Assembly (NCBI RefSeq): GCF_001655685.1
Contig: NZ_LYVF01000164.1
Coordinates: 1-64,000 of the forward strand
DNA length: 64,000 bases
From: Desulfotomaculum copahuensis
Lineage (GTDB): Bacteria; Bacillota; Desulfotomaculia; Desulfotomaculales; Desulfovirgulaceae
Reading direction: 5' to 3'
The position numbers and the translations under genes were made by a program. Below the pieces are notes generated by a model. That model did not search any database. It was not told the DNA's origin and saw only the letters and a list, made by a program, of their open reading frames with translations. Position 1 is the first letter of the stretch; each line of letters starts with the position of its first letter. This document shows, piece by piece, positions 23,513-32,886 of the stretch.

Positions 23513-26251
23513 TTGCAACACAGGCTTCGTTATGTTATTTCCGTCCTGGCAGCCGCTGTTATACTGCTACTCGCGCTGGTACACTGGGGGGCGCGCTTCT
23601 ATACCGATTGGCTCTGGTTCGGATCGGTACACTACCAGCAGGTGTTCCTGACTATTCTACTTTCGGCAGTGGGCTTGCGGCTGGCGGTGTGGGCGCTTGT
23701 TTTTGCCGTCCTGTTTGCCAACCTGTTTTTCACCCGCCGGCCAATTGTCAACGCGGCCGGAACCGCCCGCCGGATACAGGAGGGGGATGTAGTCACCCTG
23801 GTTCAACCGTCCTGGAGCCGGTTGATTGCCCCCCGGACGGTGACTTTATTATTTGCCGCCGCAAGCCTGATACTGGCCTTTTTGATCAGTGAGCCGGCCG
23901 CGGGAAACTGGCTGGCTTTCCAGCAATTCTTACACCCGGCCGTTTTTAATATCCAGGAGCCCATATTCCACCGTGATGCCGGTTTTTATGTTTTCCGCTT
24001 GCCATTTTTAATCTTGCTTTACCGCCTCTTACTATGGACGGCGGCCCTGTCCCTGCTTTTGGTCTCCGCTATCTATGTACTTTCCGGCGCGGCAAGCGGG
24101 GGAGTAAGGGATATATTGAATTCACCGTCCGCCCGCCGTCACTTGTCCATTTTGCTGGCCATCTTGCTGTTTATCCGTGCCTGGGGATACCGGCTGGACC
24201 AGTACCTGCTGCTCTACTCGGAGCATGGTGTGGTTTACGGAGCGGGCTACACAGACATACATGCCCGTCTGGTGGCATATAAGATTTTACTGGTATTATG
24301 TCTTTCCAGTGCTGCAATACTGCTGATCAATATTGTCTTAGGCCGTCTGCGCCCACTCATCTACAGTATTGGCATCCTGGTGGTGGCGGCTATTGTTTTA
24401 AACGGTATTTACCCCGCGCTGATGCAGAAATTTCTCGTCCTGCCCACCGAGCAGGATAAAGAACGGCCGTACATCGAAAACGGCATCAAGTTCACCCGTC
24501 TGACCTATGATTTAAATAACATCGAGAGCCGGTTGTTTCCTGCGGGTGGCACGTTAACTCCGCCGGACATCAAGAACAACGAAGATACCATAAAAAATAT
24601 CCGCTTATGGGATTACCGGCCGCTGCAGCAGACGTACAGCCAGCTTCAGGAGATGCGCCTGTATTACGAGTTCAAGGGCATCGACGTGGACCGCTATACA
24701 ATTGACGGTCATTACCGCCAGGTGATGCTGGCGGCACGGGAATTAAACCAGGAACAACTACCTGAACAGGCCAAAACCTGGGTAAACGAGCATCTCAAAT
24801 ACACCCACGGCTATGGTATCGTAATGAGTCCGGTTAACGAGATAAACAGCGACGGGTTGCCCCGGTTGTTGATCAAGGACATCCCGCCGGTTACCGGTAC
24901 CGACTTGAAAATAACCCGGCCGGAAATCTACTACGGCGAGTCAACCGATAACTATGTAGCGGTAAACGCCCGCGGCCAGGAGTTCGACTATCCAAAGGGC
25001 AACGACAACGCCTGGTGCACCTATCAGGGGCATAGCGGGGTGGATGTACACTCTTTCTGGCGCCGGCTGATGTTTGCCTTGTCCTTTAGCGACTATAAAT
25101 TGCTTCTGTCCGGCGACATTACCAACAGCAGCAAGCTGCTTTATTACCGGAACATAAAACAGCGGGTACCCAAAATAGTTCCTTTTCTGACCTATGACAG
25201 TGATCCATATATTGTTTTAAATAACGGCCGGCTTTACTGGATATGGGACGCCTACACGACCACCGGCATGTTTCCTTATGCCGAACCTGCCAAACCGGGT
25301 TTTAATTACATTCGTAACGCTGTCAAAGTGGCCGTGGACGCCTATAACGGCGACGTAACCTACTATGCCGCCGACCCCGGGGATCCCATCCTGCAGTCTT
25401 ATAGCCATATTTTCCCGGGGTTGTTTAAACCGCTGGCAAATATGCCCGCCGGTTTGAGAAGCCACTTGCGCTATCCGGAAGATATGTTCATGATTCAAGC
25501 GCAAAAATACGCCACCTACCATATGACGGACTACCGTGTTTTCTATAACAAGGAAGACAAATGGAACCTGCCCACGGAAGTGTCCGGCACCAATAACGAA
25601 GAACAGCCAATGGAGCCCTATTACACCATCGCACGGCTACCGGGGGACAAACAGCCGGAATTCATTCAAATTTTACCTTTCACACCGCAAAACAAGAAGA
25701 ACATGGTTGCCTGGCTGGCCGGACGGTCCGACGGCAGCAAATACGGAAAACTGCTGGTTTACGAATTTCCCAAACAGCAACTGGTTTATGGACCGGCCCA
25801 GGTTGAAGCACGCATCGACCAGGACACCACCATTTCCCAGCAGCTTTCCCTGTGGAGCCAGCGTGGCTCCACGGTATACCGTGGCAACCTGATGATCATT
25901 CCGGTCAAGGACTCCCTGATTTATGTAGAACCACTCTACCTGCAGGCGGAACAAAGCAAAATACCCGAGCTGAGCCGCGTAGTGGTGGCCCTCGGCGACC
26001 AGGTGGTCATGGAACCCACCCTGGAACAGGCTTTAAACCGCATTTTCAACGGCCAGTTGACCCAAACCGGAAACAACGTCCCCGGCATACCGCCCGCAAC
26101 CGGTGAGTCAGTGTCCGGACTGGCTGAAAAAGCCAATCAAATATATAACCAGGCGCTGACCCGTTTAAAGGCAGGTGACTGGGCCGGCTACGGCGAAAGT
26201 ATGCAACAGCTTAAAACCATACTGCTGGAACTGCAGTTAAAAACAAAATAA
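23513..26251 (+). CDS. UPF0182 family large membrane protein (COG1615)
   Basis: The 912-residue protein has seven hydrophobic segments in its first 310 residues and then a long soluble region with family blocks such as NNIESRLFPAGGTLTP, IDGHYRQVMLAARELN and HGYGIVMSPVNEINSDG. This is the UPF0182/COG1615 architecture, widespread in Firmicutes, Actinobacteria and Cyanobacteria with unknown function. TTG 23513 is chosen because GGGAGGAG is seven bases upstream; a longer in-frame start at 23390 overlaps the preceding gene and adds a non-conserved N-terminus. Confidence 0.9.
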   Translation: MQHRLRYVISVLAAAVILLLALVHWGARFYTDWLWFGSVHYQQVFLTILLSAVGLRLAVWALVFAVLFANLFFTRRPIVNAAGTARRIQEGDVVTLVQPSWSRLIAPRTVTLLFAAASLILAFLISEPAAGNWLAFQQFLHPAVFNIQEPIFHRDAGFYVFRLPFLILLYRLLLWTAALSLLLVSAIYVLSGAASGGVRDILNSPSARRHLSILLAILLFIRAWGYRLDQYLLLYSEHGVVYGAGYTDIHARLVAYKILLVLCLSSAAILLINIVLGRLRPLIYSIGILVVAAIVLNGIYPALMQKFLVLPTEQDKERPYIENGIKFTRLTYDLNNIESRLFPAGGTLTPPDIKNNEDTIKNIRLWDYRPLQQTYSQLQEMRLYYEFKGIDVDRYTIDGHYRQVMLAARELNQEQLPEQAKTWVNEHLKYTHGYGIVMSPVNEINSDGLPRLLIKDIPPVTGTDLKITRPEIYYGESTDNYVAVNARGQEFDYPKGNDNAWCTYQGHSGVDVHSFWRRLMFALSFSDYKLLLSGDITNSSKLLYYRNIKQRVPKIVPFLTYDSDPYIVLNNGRLYWIWDAYTTTGMFPYAEPAKPGFNYIRNAVKVAVDAYNGDVTYYAADPGDPILQSYSHIFPGLFKPLANMPAGLRSHLRYPEDMFMIQAQKYATYHMTDYRVFYNKEDKWNLPTEVSGTNNEEQPMEPYYTIARLPGDKQPEFIQILPFTPQNKKNMVAWLAGRSDGSKYGKLLVYEFPKQQLVYGPAQVEARIDQDTTISQQLSLWSQRGSTVYRGNLMIIPVKDSLIYVEPLYLQAEQSKIPELSRVVVALGDQVVMEPTLEQALNRIFNGQLTQTGNNVPGIPPATGESVSGLAEKANQIYNQALTRLKAGDWAGYGESMQQLKTILLELQLKTK

Positions 26252-26312
26252 TTTTATCAGCCGGATGTTGCTTGTGCCAGAAAGCAATCATTCCGCAAGG
26301 GAGGGAGAAGTT

Positions 26313-26462
26313 ATGTTTTTCAGCCACTGGTGGCAGGGTATCGTGTTTGGTTTTTTTACCACGGTGGTCATGCTGGGTATCGGGTATTTTTTCACTGCCA
26401 TGTGGGACAAATACGAAGAGCCCAAAAAGGCGCCATTGAATGAATGCGAAATGCACCATTAA
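26313..26462 (+). CDS. small single-pass membrane protein, 49 aa
   Basis: GGGAGGGAG lies just before ATG 26313. The peptide starts MFFSHWWQGIVFGFF, has one transmembrane segment (about residues 7-31) and a charged tail ending NECEMHH with possible metal-binding Cys, Met and His residues. The family is not recognised. It follows the UPF0182 gene by 61 bases and is closed by a terminator. Confidence 0.65.
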   Translation: MFFSHWWQGIVFGFFTTVVMLGIGYFFTAMWDKYEEPKKAPLNECEMHH

Positions 26463-26503
26463 ACAAAGCAAATTTACCACGCATATAATCACTTCTTTAG
26501 TGA

Positions 26504-26535
26504 AAATTACCGGTTCTGGCACCGGTAATTTTTTT
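26504..26535 (+). terminator. intrinsic terminator
   Basis: AAATTACCGGT (26504-26514) pairs with ACCGGTAATTT (26521-26531) around a 6-nt loop and continues into a T-run. It ends the UPF0182/small membrane protein unit. Confidence 0.88.
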
Positions 26536-26552
26536 AAAAGGGGGTTTACATA

Positions 26553-27317
26553 ATGCCACATATTGTAATCGAAGATAACGTATATTTTTATGCCTCCGGT
26601 AAACCGGACGGAAAGGAACCGGCACAGGGTGTTGTATTCGTGCACGGGGCGGGAGGCAGTCACCGTCACTGGCTGCCCCAGTTGCAAGCGCTAAAACGCG
26701 ATTACCTTGTTTATGCCGTGGATCTGCCCGGACATGGCCGTTCCGGCGGACGGGCCTGCGATCAAATTGCCGCTTACCGCGAATTTATCCGTGCCTTTGC
26801 CGCGCAGATGCTGCCTGACCGGCCGTTTTACCTGGCCGGGCATTCCATGGGCGGAGCGATTGCCCTGGACTTTGCCCGTTATTATCCCCTGCTTTTAAAA
26901 GGGATCATTTTGGTGGGCACCGGCGCCCGCTTACGGGTGCTGCCGGCTATGCTGGAGGCCTTCCGCCGCGGGGAAAGCTACGATCTAACCGCATTGGCCT
27001 ACAGTAACGAAGCACCGGACTTACTGCTGCGCTCCGCCCGGGAAGAGCTGGCCGGCGTCCCTCCGGCGGTGCTGTTGGCCGATTATACTGCTTGCGACCA
27101 TTTTGATTTGATGCCGGAGTTGTCCACGATCAACGTACCGGCGCTGGTGATCAGCGCCGACCGCGATCAGCTCACACCTCTTAAATACGGACGCTATCTG
27201 GCGGACACCCTTCCCCGGGCCGAACTGGCCGTGGTGCACGGTGCCGGACACATGATGATGCTTGAAGAACCCGCCCGGGTCAATGATATTCTGCGGCATT
27301 TCCTGACGGCAGGATAA
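26553..27317 (+). CDS. alpha/beta-fold hydrolase
   Basis: The 254-residue protein has the HGAGGSHRHW oxyanion loop, the nucleophile elbow GHSMGG, the acid in ISADRDQLTP and the catalytic His in GAGHMMMLEEP. This is a complete Ser-Asp-His triad of the alpha/beta-hydrolase fold (esterase, lipase or epoxide hydrolase group). The substrate is unknown. GGGGG precedes ATG 26553. It stands upstream of pfkA with a gap of about 60 bases. Confidence 0.88.
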   Translation: MPHIVIEDNVYFYASGKPDGKEPAQGVVFVHGAGGSHRHWLPQLQALKRDYLVYAVDLPGHGRSGGRACDQIAAYREFIRAFAAQMLPDRPFYLAGHSMGGAIALDFARYYPLLLKGIILVGTGARLRVLPAMLEAFRRGESYDLTALAYSNEAPDLLLRSAREELAGVPPAVLLADYTACDHFDLMPELSTINVPALVISADRDQLTPLKYGRYLADTLPRAELAVVHGAGHMMMLEEPARVNDILRHFLTAG

Positions 27318-27378
27318 ACCTGTTAAACGGCGTATAAAAGAGGGATAATAGAAATAATTTTGATGAGGGGGCCTAATC

Positions 27379-28494
27379 ATGACCGTCAAGATTAAACGGC
27401 TGGGTGTATTAACCGGCGGCGGCGACGCACCGGGGTTGAATGCCGTGATCCGGGCAGTGGTAAAAACCGCCATCCGGGAATATGACCTGTCCGTATTAGG
27501 ATTTCTCAACGGATTCGGCGGTTTGATCAAAAACCAGACCCGCGAAATGACCGAGCAGGATGTGGTGGGCATTTTACCCCGGGGCGGCACCATCCTGGGC
27601 ACAACCAACCGGGACAACCCTTTTCACTATCCGGTGGTTAAAGGCAAGGAAAAAGTTTATGTAGACATATCGGACCGGATTTTCGAAAATGTTAGCATCC
27701 ACCAGGTGGATGCCCTGGTGGTGATCGGCGGCGATGGCAGTTTGGCCATCGCCAAGGAGCTTTACGAGCGGGGACTGCCGGTGGTGGGAGTACCGAAAAC
27801 CATAGACAACGACCTGATGGATACGGATCAAACTTTCGGTTTTGACACCGCACTGACCACGGCTACGGAAGCTCTGGACAAACTGCACACCACCGCTGAA
27901 TCTCATCACCGGATCATGGTGCTCGAAGTTATGGGCCGTTACGCCGGCTGGATCGCCCTGGAGGCCGGGCTGGCCGGCGGTGCGGACGTGATTTTAATTC
28001 CGGAACTGCCCTACCGTATCGAACAGGTAATCGGCAAAATAAATCAACGGGAACAACAGGGGAAAAAGTTCAGTATCGTGGTCGTGGCCGAGGGAGCCAA
28101 ACCATTAAACGGCGAACAGGTGGTCCAAAAAAGGGTGGAGGACAGTTTCGACCCGGTTCGCCTGGGCGGCATCGGGCAGGTGGTGGCACGGCAACTGGAA
28201 GAAGCCACCGGCAAAGAAGCCCGGGTAACCGTGCTGGGACACCTGCAACGGGGCGGTTCACCGACCGCTTTTGACCGCATCCTGGCCACCCGTTACGGCA
28301 CCGGTGCGGTGAAACTGGTAATGGAGGGCCGTTTCGGTGAAATGGTCTGCTTGCACGGTACTGAAATCACCTCGGTACCACTGGCTGAAACCGGTGGACG
28401 CACCCGCCAGGTACCCCTGGACAGTGATCTTTTACATTCCGCCAGGAAACTGGGTATTTGTCTGGGTGACAACAAGGAAGGGGAGTGCAAATAA
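27379..28494 (+). CDS. pfkA: 6-phosphofructokinase
   Basis: The 371-residue enzyme phosphorylates fructose-6-phosphate. GGGDAPGLNA is the N-terminal nucleotide loop, PKTIDNDL the catalytic segment and MGRYAGWIAL plus GHLQRGGSPTAFDR the sugar-binding blocks. The donor-determining positions are Gly in GGDGS, as in ATP enzymes, and Lys in PKTIDND, as in PPi enzymes, the combination seen in mixed-group III phosphofructokinases, so ATP versus PPi use is not settled. Its stop overlaps the next start (TAATG). GAGGGGGC precedes ATG 27379. Confidence 0.93.
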   Translation: MTVKIKRLGVLTGGGDAPGLNAVIRAVVKTAIREYDLSVLGFLNGFGGLIKNQTREMTEQDVVGILPRGGTILGTTNRDNPFHYPVVKGKEKVYVDISDRIFENVSIHQVDALVVIGGDGSLAIAKELYERGLPVVGVPKTIDNDLMDTDQTFGFDTALTTATEALDKLHTTAESHHRIMVLEVMGRYAGWIALEAGLAGGADVILIPELPYRIEQVIGKINQREQQGKKFSIVVVAEGAKPLNGEQVVQKRVEDSFDPVRLGGIGQVVARQLEEATGKEARVTVLGHLQRGGSPTAFDRILATRYGTGAVKLVMEGRFGEMVCLHGTEITSVPLAETGGRTRQVPLDSDLLHSARKLGICLGDNKEGECK

Positions 28495-29087
28495 TGTGCC
28501 TGGGGAAAAGCGACTGGGAGAAAGCTTTTGAATTTCATGGCCATATTTGCCCGGGCCTGGCCATCGGCTTCCGGGCCACCCAACTGGCCTTGCATGAACT
28601 AGGAGCCGGACGCTCAATTGATGAAGAAATGGTGGCCCTGGTGGAAAATAAAGCCTGCGGGGTAGATGCCCTGCAGGTGCTCACCGGGTGTACATTCGGC
28701 AAGGGCAACCTGTTTTTTCACGATTACGGCAAGCACGTATATACCATAGCCCACCGGAGTGAGAACCGGGGGGTGCGCATAGCAGTCAAATATGGCGCCT
28801 TCGACCGCCCAGAACTTGCCCGCCTGCGTCAACTGGCGGCTTCCGGGCAGGCCGGACCGGAAGAAAAGCGGCAGTTGGCAAAATTGCAGCAGGAATTCAT
28901 TGAAAATATTCTCAACGCCGGGCGGGACTGTTTTGATATCAGCAGGGTGGATCTGGATCTGCCGCCAAAGGCACAAATCCATCAGTCTATCCGGTGCGCT
29001 TCTTGCGGTGAAGCAGTAATGGAGACACGCACCAGAAATATTAACGGTAAATTGTTATGCATACCATGTGCAGAAAAGTTGACATAA
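28494..29087 (+). CDS. FmdE family protein with C-terminal zinc ribbon
   Basis: The N-terminal domain has FEFHGHICPGLAIGFRA and NKACGVDALQVLTGCTFGKGN, the signature of the FmdE family named after subunit E of formylmethanofuran dehydrogenase. The C-terminus adds a zinc ribbon (CASCGE and CIPCAE). Such proteins occur in bacteria without methanofuran and often accompany molybdenum or tungsten enzymes; the role is not known. ATG 28494 overlaps the pfkA stop by one base, and GGAAGGGGA lies about nine bases upstream. Confidence 0.85.
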   Translation: MCLGKSDWEKAFEFHGHICPGLAIGFRATQLALHELGAGRSIDEEMVALVENKACGVDALQVLTGCTFGKGNLFFHDYGKHVYTIAHRSENRGVRIAVKYGAFDRPELARLRQLAASGQAGPEEKRQLAKLQQEFIENILNAGRDCFDISRVDLDLPPKAQIHQSIRCASCGEAVMETRTRNINGKLLCIPCAEKLT

Positions 29088-29226
29088 CATATTAAGAGGC
29101 AGAGCAGCAGTGCGGTTTAACGCCAAAGATGCACCCGTGCGGTGCGTATCAAACCACGAAAAACTTTTCCGGCCGGCAAGTTAGACGACCGGCCAGATTA
29201 CTTGATTTAACAGCAGCTTAAATAGA

Positions 29227-29256
29227 TTGCCCCGGCTCCATTCCCGGATGTATAAT
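29227..29256 (+). promoter_or_regulatory. candidate sigma-A promoter
   Basis: TTGCCC (29227-29232) and TATAAT (29251-29256) are separated by 18 bases, 30 bases before the HAD-family gene start. Confidence 0.5.
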
Positions 29257-29285
29257 GAAAAAAAACACGGAACGGGGTGGATGAA

Positions 29286-29756
29286 ATGATCAGGGTGGAA
29301 ATCCCCGGGCGCGGTCTACTGGTCATTGAACATCTGGTGCTGGATTTCAATGGTACCATGGCCAAAGATGGCGTCCTGATACCGGGGGTGGAGGAAAGGT
29401 TGAACAGGCTGGCCGGACAGCTTACAGTGCATGTGCTTACGGCGGATACTTTCGGCACCGGGCGGGAGGCCTGCCGGAATATAAAAGCTGCGGTGCATTT
29501 GCTGGAACCGGGGGAAGGGGGCAGTCAAAAGGAAAAGTTTATTAACCGGCTGGGCGCAGAACAAACGGTAACTGTCGGCAATGGAGCAAATGACTCGCTT
29601 ATGCTGGCCGCGGCCGCGCTGGGTATCATTGTACTGGGACCGGAAGGGACTTCGGTGCGGTCGCTGCAGTCGGCCGACGTAGTGGTGACGGACATCAATG
29701 ACGGGTTGGACATGCTTTTGCACCCGAAAAGGCTGGTAGCGACCCTGCGCACTTAA
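29286..29756 (+). CDS. HAD-superfamily phosphatase-like protein (soluble P-type-ATPase-like)
   Basis: The four haloacid dehalogenase motifs are visible: DFNGTMAKDG with the nucleophile Asp, the Thr in LTADTF, a Lys in QKEKFINRLG and GNGANDSLML. The DFNGT spelling and lack of a cap domain resemble the small soluble proteins related to the P-domain of P-type ATPases (COG4087). The substrate is unknown. ATG 29286 is preferred over GTG 29277 from the spacing to the GGGG-containing ribosome-binding site. Confidence 0.8.
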   Translation: MIRVEIPGRGLLVIEHLVLDFNGTMAKDGVLIPGVEERLNRLAGQLTVHVLTADTFGTGREACRNIKAAVHLLEPGEGGSQKEKFINRLGAEQTVTVGNGANDSLMLAAAALGIIVLGPEGTSVRSLQSADVVVTDINDGLDMLLHPKRLVATLRT

Positions 29757-29861
29757 AATCACGACAGTTCAAGCCGAAAGGAGAGAAGGTCTGACCGGGA
29801 AAAAGACCTGGCATGGCCATTGCAGCCAGGTGTAAAAGAACACGGTGCAGGCCGCGCCCAA

Positions 29862-30134
29862 ATGGTTCATAACTATACTGAAGAAGCGGTAAGAAGGGCT
29901 CTGCCGGATGTGCTGCAGGAATACCGGCTTGCCCATCCGGATACCTGCGACTGCCAGCGTTGCCGGGAAGACATTCTGGCGCTCAGCTTGAATCAGTTGC
30001 CGCCGCATTATGTGGCCTCGAACGAAGGCACCATTTTCACCAAGGTCAGTTTTGACCAAATCGGCGGCAAGGCGCAAGTTATCGCTGCCATTACCAATGC
30101 CATAAAAACTGTTTCCGCCCATCCGCGACATTGA
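29862..30134 (+). CDS. ComFB-family late competence-type protein
   Basis: The 90-residue protein carries CDCQRCREDILALSLNQLPPHYV, the zinc-binding signature of the ComFB family (late competence operon protein of Bacillus; some relatives bind cyclic dinucleotides). There is no comFA or comFC here. The start is uncertain: ATG 29862 gives the family-like N-terminus MVHNYTEEAVRRALP, but its ribosome-binding site is weak, and an in-frame TTG lies at 29820. It precedes a radical SAM gene by 13 bases. Confidence 0.78.
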   Translation: MVHNYTEEAVRRALPDVLQEYRLAHPDTCDCQRCREDILALSLNQLPPHYVASNEGTIFTKVSFDQIGGKAQVIAAITNAIKTVSAHPRH

Positions 30135-30147
30135 AGAGGGGAGCGGT

Positions 30148-31026
30148 ATGTTTTACGAAGAACCTGTTTTCCGTCCACCCAGCGAAGCCAACAGTCTGAT
30201 ACTACAGGCTACCACCGGATGTGCACATAACGCCTGTGCTTTCTGCGGCATGTACAAGGGTAAAATGTTCCGGGTACGCAGCCGGGAGGAAATCCAGCGG
30301 GACATAAATGAAGCCGCAGCGGTAACAGGCGGACGGGTAAAACGCTTATTCCTGGCCGACGGAGACGTTCTGGCCATGGAAACCGGTGACTTGCTGGATC
30401 TGCTGTCCCGGCTGAACCGGGCTTTTCCATATCTGGAACGGGTGGCCGGTTATGCCGGACCGCGCGATTTGCTGGCCAAAACGCCGGCCGAACTGTCCCG
30501 GCTCCGGAAGGCAGGACTGCAACTTCTTTATCTGGGAGTCGAAAGCGGCCACGATCAAATTTTAAAAAAGATGGCCAAAGGAGTGGACGCCGCCGGCATG
30601 ATCCGCGCCGGGCGCGCCGCCATAGAAGCCGGCTTCACTCTTTCGGTAACTGTGATTACCGGGCTGGGTGGCCGGGAACAATCACTCGATCACGCCCGGG
30701 CCACCGCCCGGGTGATCAACGCCATCAACCCGCACTTTCTGTCCGCCCTCACATTGATGGTGCTGGAAAACACTTCTTTATACCATCAAATCAAAGCGGG
30801 GAAATTCACCCTGCTGACACCCCTTGAATCACTGCGGGAAATTGCCTGGCTACTGGAAGACATTAATCTGAGCGGATGCCTGTTCCGCTCCAACCATGCT
30901 TCAAACTACCTTCCTTTAAAGGGTAAGCTCAATGATGACCGGGAAAAGCTGCTCGCACTGCTGAAACAAGCAATAAAAGAGCCGGGCCGGGCTGGATTGC
31001 GTCCGGAATTTTTGCGCGGACTCTAA
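30148..31026 (+). CDS. radical SAM protein, B12-independent, function unknown
   Basis: The 292-residue protein has the cluster motif TGCAHNACAFCGMY (CX4CX2C), usual for this group although longer by one than the classic spacing, and LYLGVESGHDQILKKMAKG, the typical SAM and substrate region of COG1032-like proteins. There is no cobalamin-binding domain. GAGGGGAG precedes ATG 30148. It probably forms an operon with the ComFB-like gene. The reaction is unknown. Confidence 0.82.
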   Translation: MFYEEPVFRPPSEANSLILQATTGCAHNACAFCGMYKGKMFRVRSREEIQRDINEAAAVTGGRVKRLFLADGDVLAMETGDLLDLLSRLNRAFPYLERVAGYAGPRDLLAKTPAELSRLRKAGLQLLYLGVESGHDQILKKMAKGVDAAGMIRAGRAAIEAGFTLSVTVITGLGGREQSLDHARATARVINAINPHFLSALTLMVLENTSLYHQIKAGKFTLLTPLESLREIAWLLEDINLSGCLFRSNHASNYLPLKGKLNDDREKLLALLKQAIKEPGRAGLRPEFLRGL

Positions 31027-31132
31027 AACAGCAAAAAGTCAATAAAACCGAATCACTCCCATATTTTTACAAGGAAGAAATCCCTCCGCCGCCGTAATAT
31101 TAAATATGAAAAATGGCGGGGGGATGGTCCAG

Positions 31133-31648
31133 ATGTTTGGAAATTACAGCCGGTACGGGCGCGTTCCATGTTCTTTGCCGTTTCTATTGTTTATGGTTGC
31201 CGTCTTGACTTTATTATCCCTGGCCGGCACGGTGCGGATAGATACCGGCCGGGCGGCGCCGGCCAAAACCCCGGAGCAGGAAATTTGGACGGTGGTACAG
31301 GGTGCGGTAACGGATCAAGCCTGGTGGCGGGCCGGCAGCGAGACGGAAGTGAAATCCATCTTGAGCCGTTACTACGGAGGACCTTTGTTGGAGGATTTGA
31401 GCCGCAATGTTTGGGATTTTATCTCCCGGCCAACCGACTGGTACTGGAAACCCGGCCTGGAAGGTGGACGGGTTCAACTGCTGAGCGGTGAAACGGCACG
31501 GGTGGAGGCGCGATTAACCGATCAGGATGTACGTACAGGCGTGATCCGGCACGGAAAAGCGACCTATCTTTTAAAAAAAGAGCGTACCGGGTGGCGGATT
31601 ACATCAGCCGGCTACCACTGGGAAAAAGAAAATGCAGAAGGGGATTGA
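31133..31648 (+). CDS. hypothetical exported protein, about 171 aa
   Basis: A hydrophobic N-terminal segment (SLPFLLFMVAVLTLLSLAG) followed by an Ala-rich region suggests a signal peptide. The mature part contains EIWTVVQGAVTDQAWWRAG, WYWKPGLEGGRVQLLSG and a C-terminal WRITSAGYHWEKE, perhaps an NTF2-like or lipocalin-like small fold, but I do not recognise a family. ATG 31133 suits the G-rich ribosome-binding site (31117-31123); in-frame ATGs at 31106 and 31124 are alternatives. Confidence 0.65.
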   Translation: MFGNYSRYGRVPCSLPFLLFMVAVLTLLSLAGTVRIDTGRAAPAKTPEQEIWTVVQGAVTDQAWWRAGSETEVKSILSRYYGGPLLEDLSRNVWDFISRPTDWYWKPGLEGGRVQLLSGETARVEARLTDQDVRTGVIRHGKATYLLKKERTGWRITSAGYHWEKENAEGD

Positions 31649-31719
31649 GAATGCGATATTTTAACATGGATATGATATAATAATATCAAATCCATTTTCA
31701 GGAAGGGTGTCAAACCGCT

Positions 31720-32883
31720 TTGAAAATAGGCGTGTTCACTGACAGCTACCGTCCATATACCAGTGGCGTTGTCCGTTCCATCGAAACTTTCACCAGTGAA
31801 CTTACCTCTTTGGGTCATGACATTTTTATCTTTGCGCCGAGCTATCCGAATTGTCAAAAGGAAAACCGGGTATTCCGGTTTGCTTCCATCCCGGCCCCGA
31901 CCAACCCGGACTTTACCCTGGCACTGCCTTTTTCCCTGCAATTACGTCAGACCATGCGCCGTTGGGAGCCCGAGATCATTCACGTGCATTCCCCTTTTCT
32001 GCTCGGGCGGTTAGGGGCACATTTCGCAAAGCAAATGGGCGTACCACTGGTCTTCACATTTCACACCCTTTATGATCAATACGTGCATTATGTACCCTTT
32101 GCCCGGGAGGTCACCCGGGAACTGACCCGGCGCTTTTGCCGTGACTTTTGCAATCAGTGCGACCTGGTCATTGTACCCACCGGCGTGATTGGTGAGCATT
32201 TAATAAAAATGGGCGTCCGTACGGCGGTGAAAAAAATACCCACCGGCATCAAGCTGGAAGAGTTTTCGGCCGGCAACAAACAATGGCTGAGGCATAAGTA
32301 TAAAATCGCGCCGGAAGAAAAAATCCTTCTGTTTGTGGGCCGGCTGGGGCAGGAAAAAAACATCGGCTACATTCTGGATAACTTCGCCGCAATCGTAGCG
32401 GAACTGCCGGCAACCCGGCTGGTTATTGTGGGAGGGGGGCCGGAAGAAGAAGCGATTAAAAAGCAAACAGACAGACTTGGTTTAAAAAACCAGGTGATTT
32501 TGACCGGCACATTACCGCGCTCCGAGGTGATAAACTGTTATTGCGGCGCCGATATTTTCATCTTCGGCTCCAAAACGGAAACCCAGGGACTGGTACTGGC
32601 CGAGGCCAAAGCAGCCGGTCTGCCGGTAGTGGCCGTCAGGGCCTTTGGAGCCATGGAGATGGTGCGTGACGGAGAAGACGGTTTCCTGACCGAGGCCGGC
32701 GACCGGAAGGCATTCATCAAAGGAGTGCAACAACTGCTTACCGACCGGGAATTATATCAGCGCATGTCCAAACAGGCACTGCTTAATGCCGGTACGCTGT
32801 CCTCACGTCAAAGCGCCCTTAGCCTGCTGGTAAGTTTCGACGAACTGATCAAGACGAAAGAAAAATACCGGAAAGCGCGGTAG
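31720..32883 (+). CDS. glycosyltransferase family 4
   Basis: The 387-residue GT-B fold protein has an N-terminal acceptor domain (FTDSYRPYTSGVVRSIETF, then HVHSPFLLGRLG) and a C-terminal donor domain with VGRLGQEKN, VGGGPEEE and the EX7E motif in KTETQGLVLAEA. It resembles 1,2-diacylglycerol 3-glucosyltransferases and could glucosylate membrane lipids, but the acceptor is inferred. TTG 31720 is the only sensible start; AGGAAGGG lies 12 bases upstream, slightly far. Confidence 0.88.
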   Translation: MKIGVFTDSYRPYTSGVVRSIETFTSELTSLGHDIFIFAPSYPNCQKENRVFRFASIPAPTNPDFTLALPFSLQLRQTMRRWEPEIIHVHSPFLLGRLGAHFAKQMGVPLVFTFHTLYDQYVHYVPFAREVTRELTRRFCRDFCNQCDLVIVPTGVIGEHLIKMGVRTAVKKIPTGIKLEEFSAGNKQWLRHKYKIAPEEKILLFVGRLGQEKNIGYILDNFAAIVAELPATRLVIVGGGPEEEAIKKQTDRLGLKNQVILTGTLPRSEVINCYCGADIFIFGSKTETQGLVLAEAKAAGLPVVAVRAFGAMEMVRDGEDGFLTEAGDRKAFIKGVQQLLTDRELYQRMSKQALLNAGTLSSRQSALSLLVSFDELIKTKEKYRKAR

Positions 32884-32886
32884 ATA

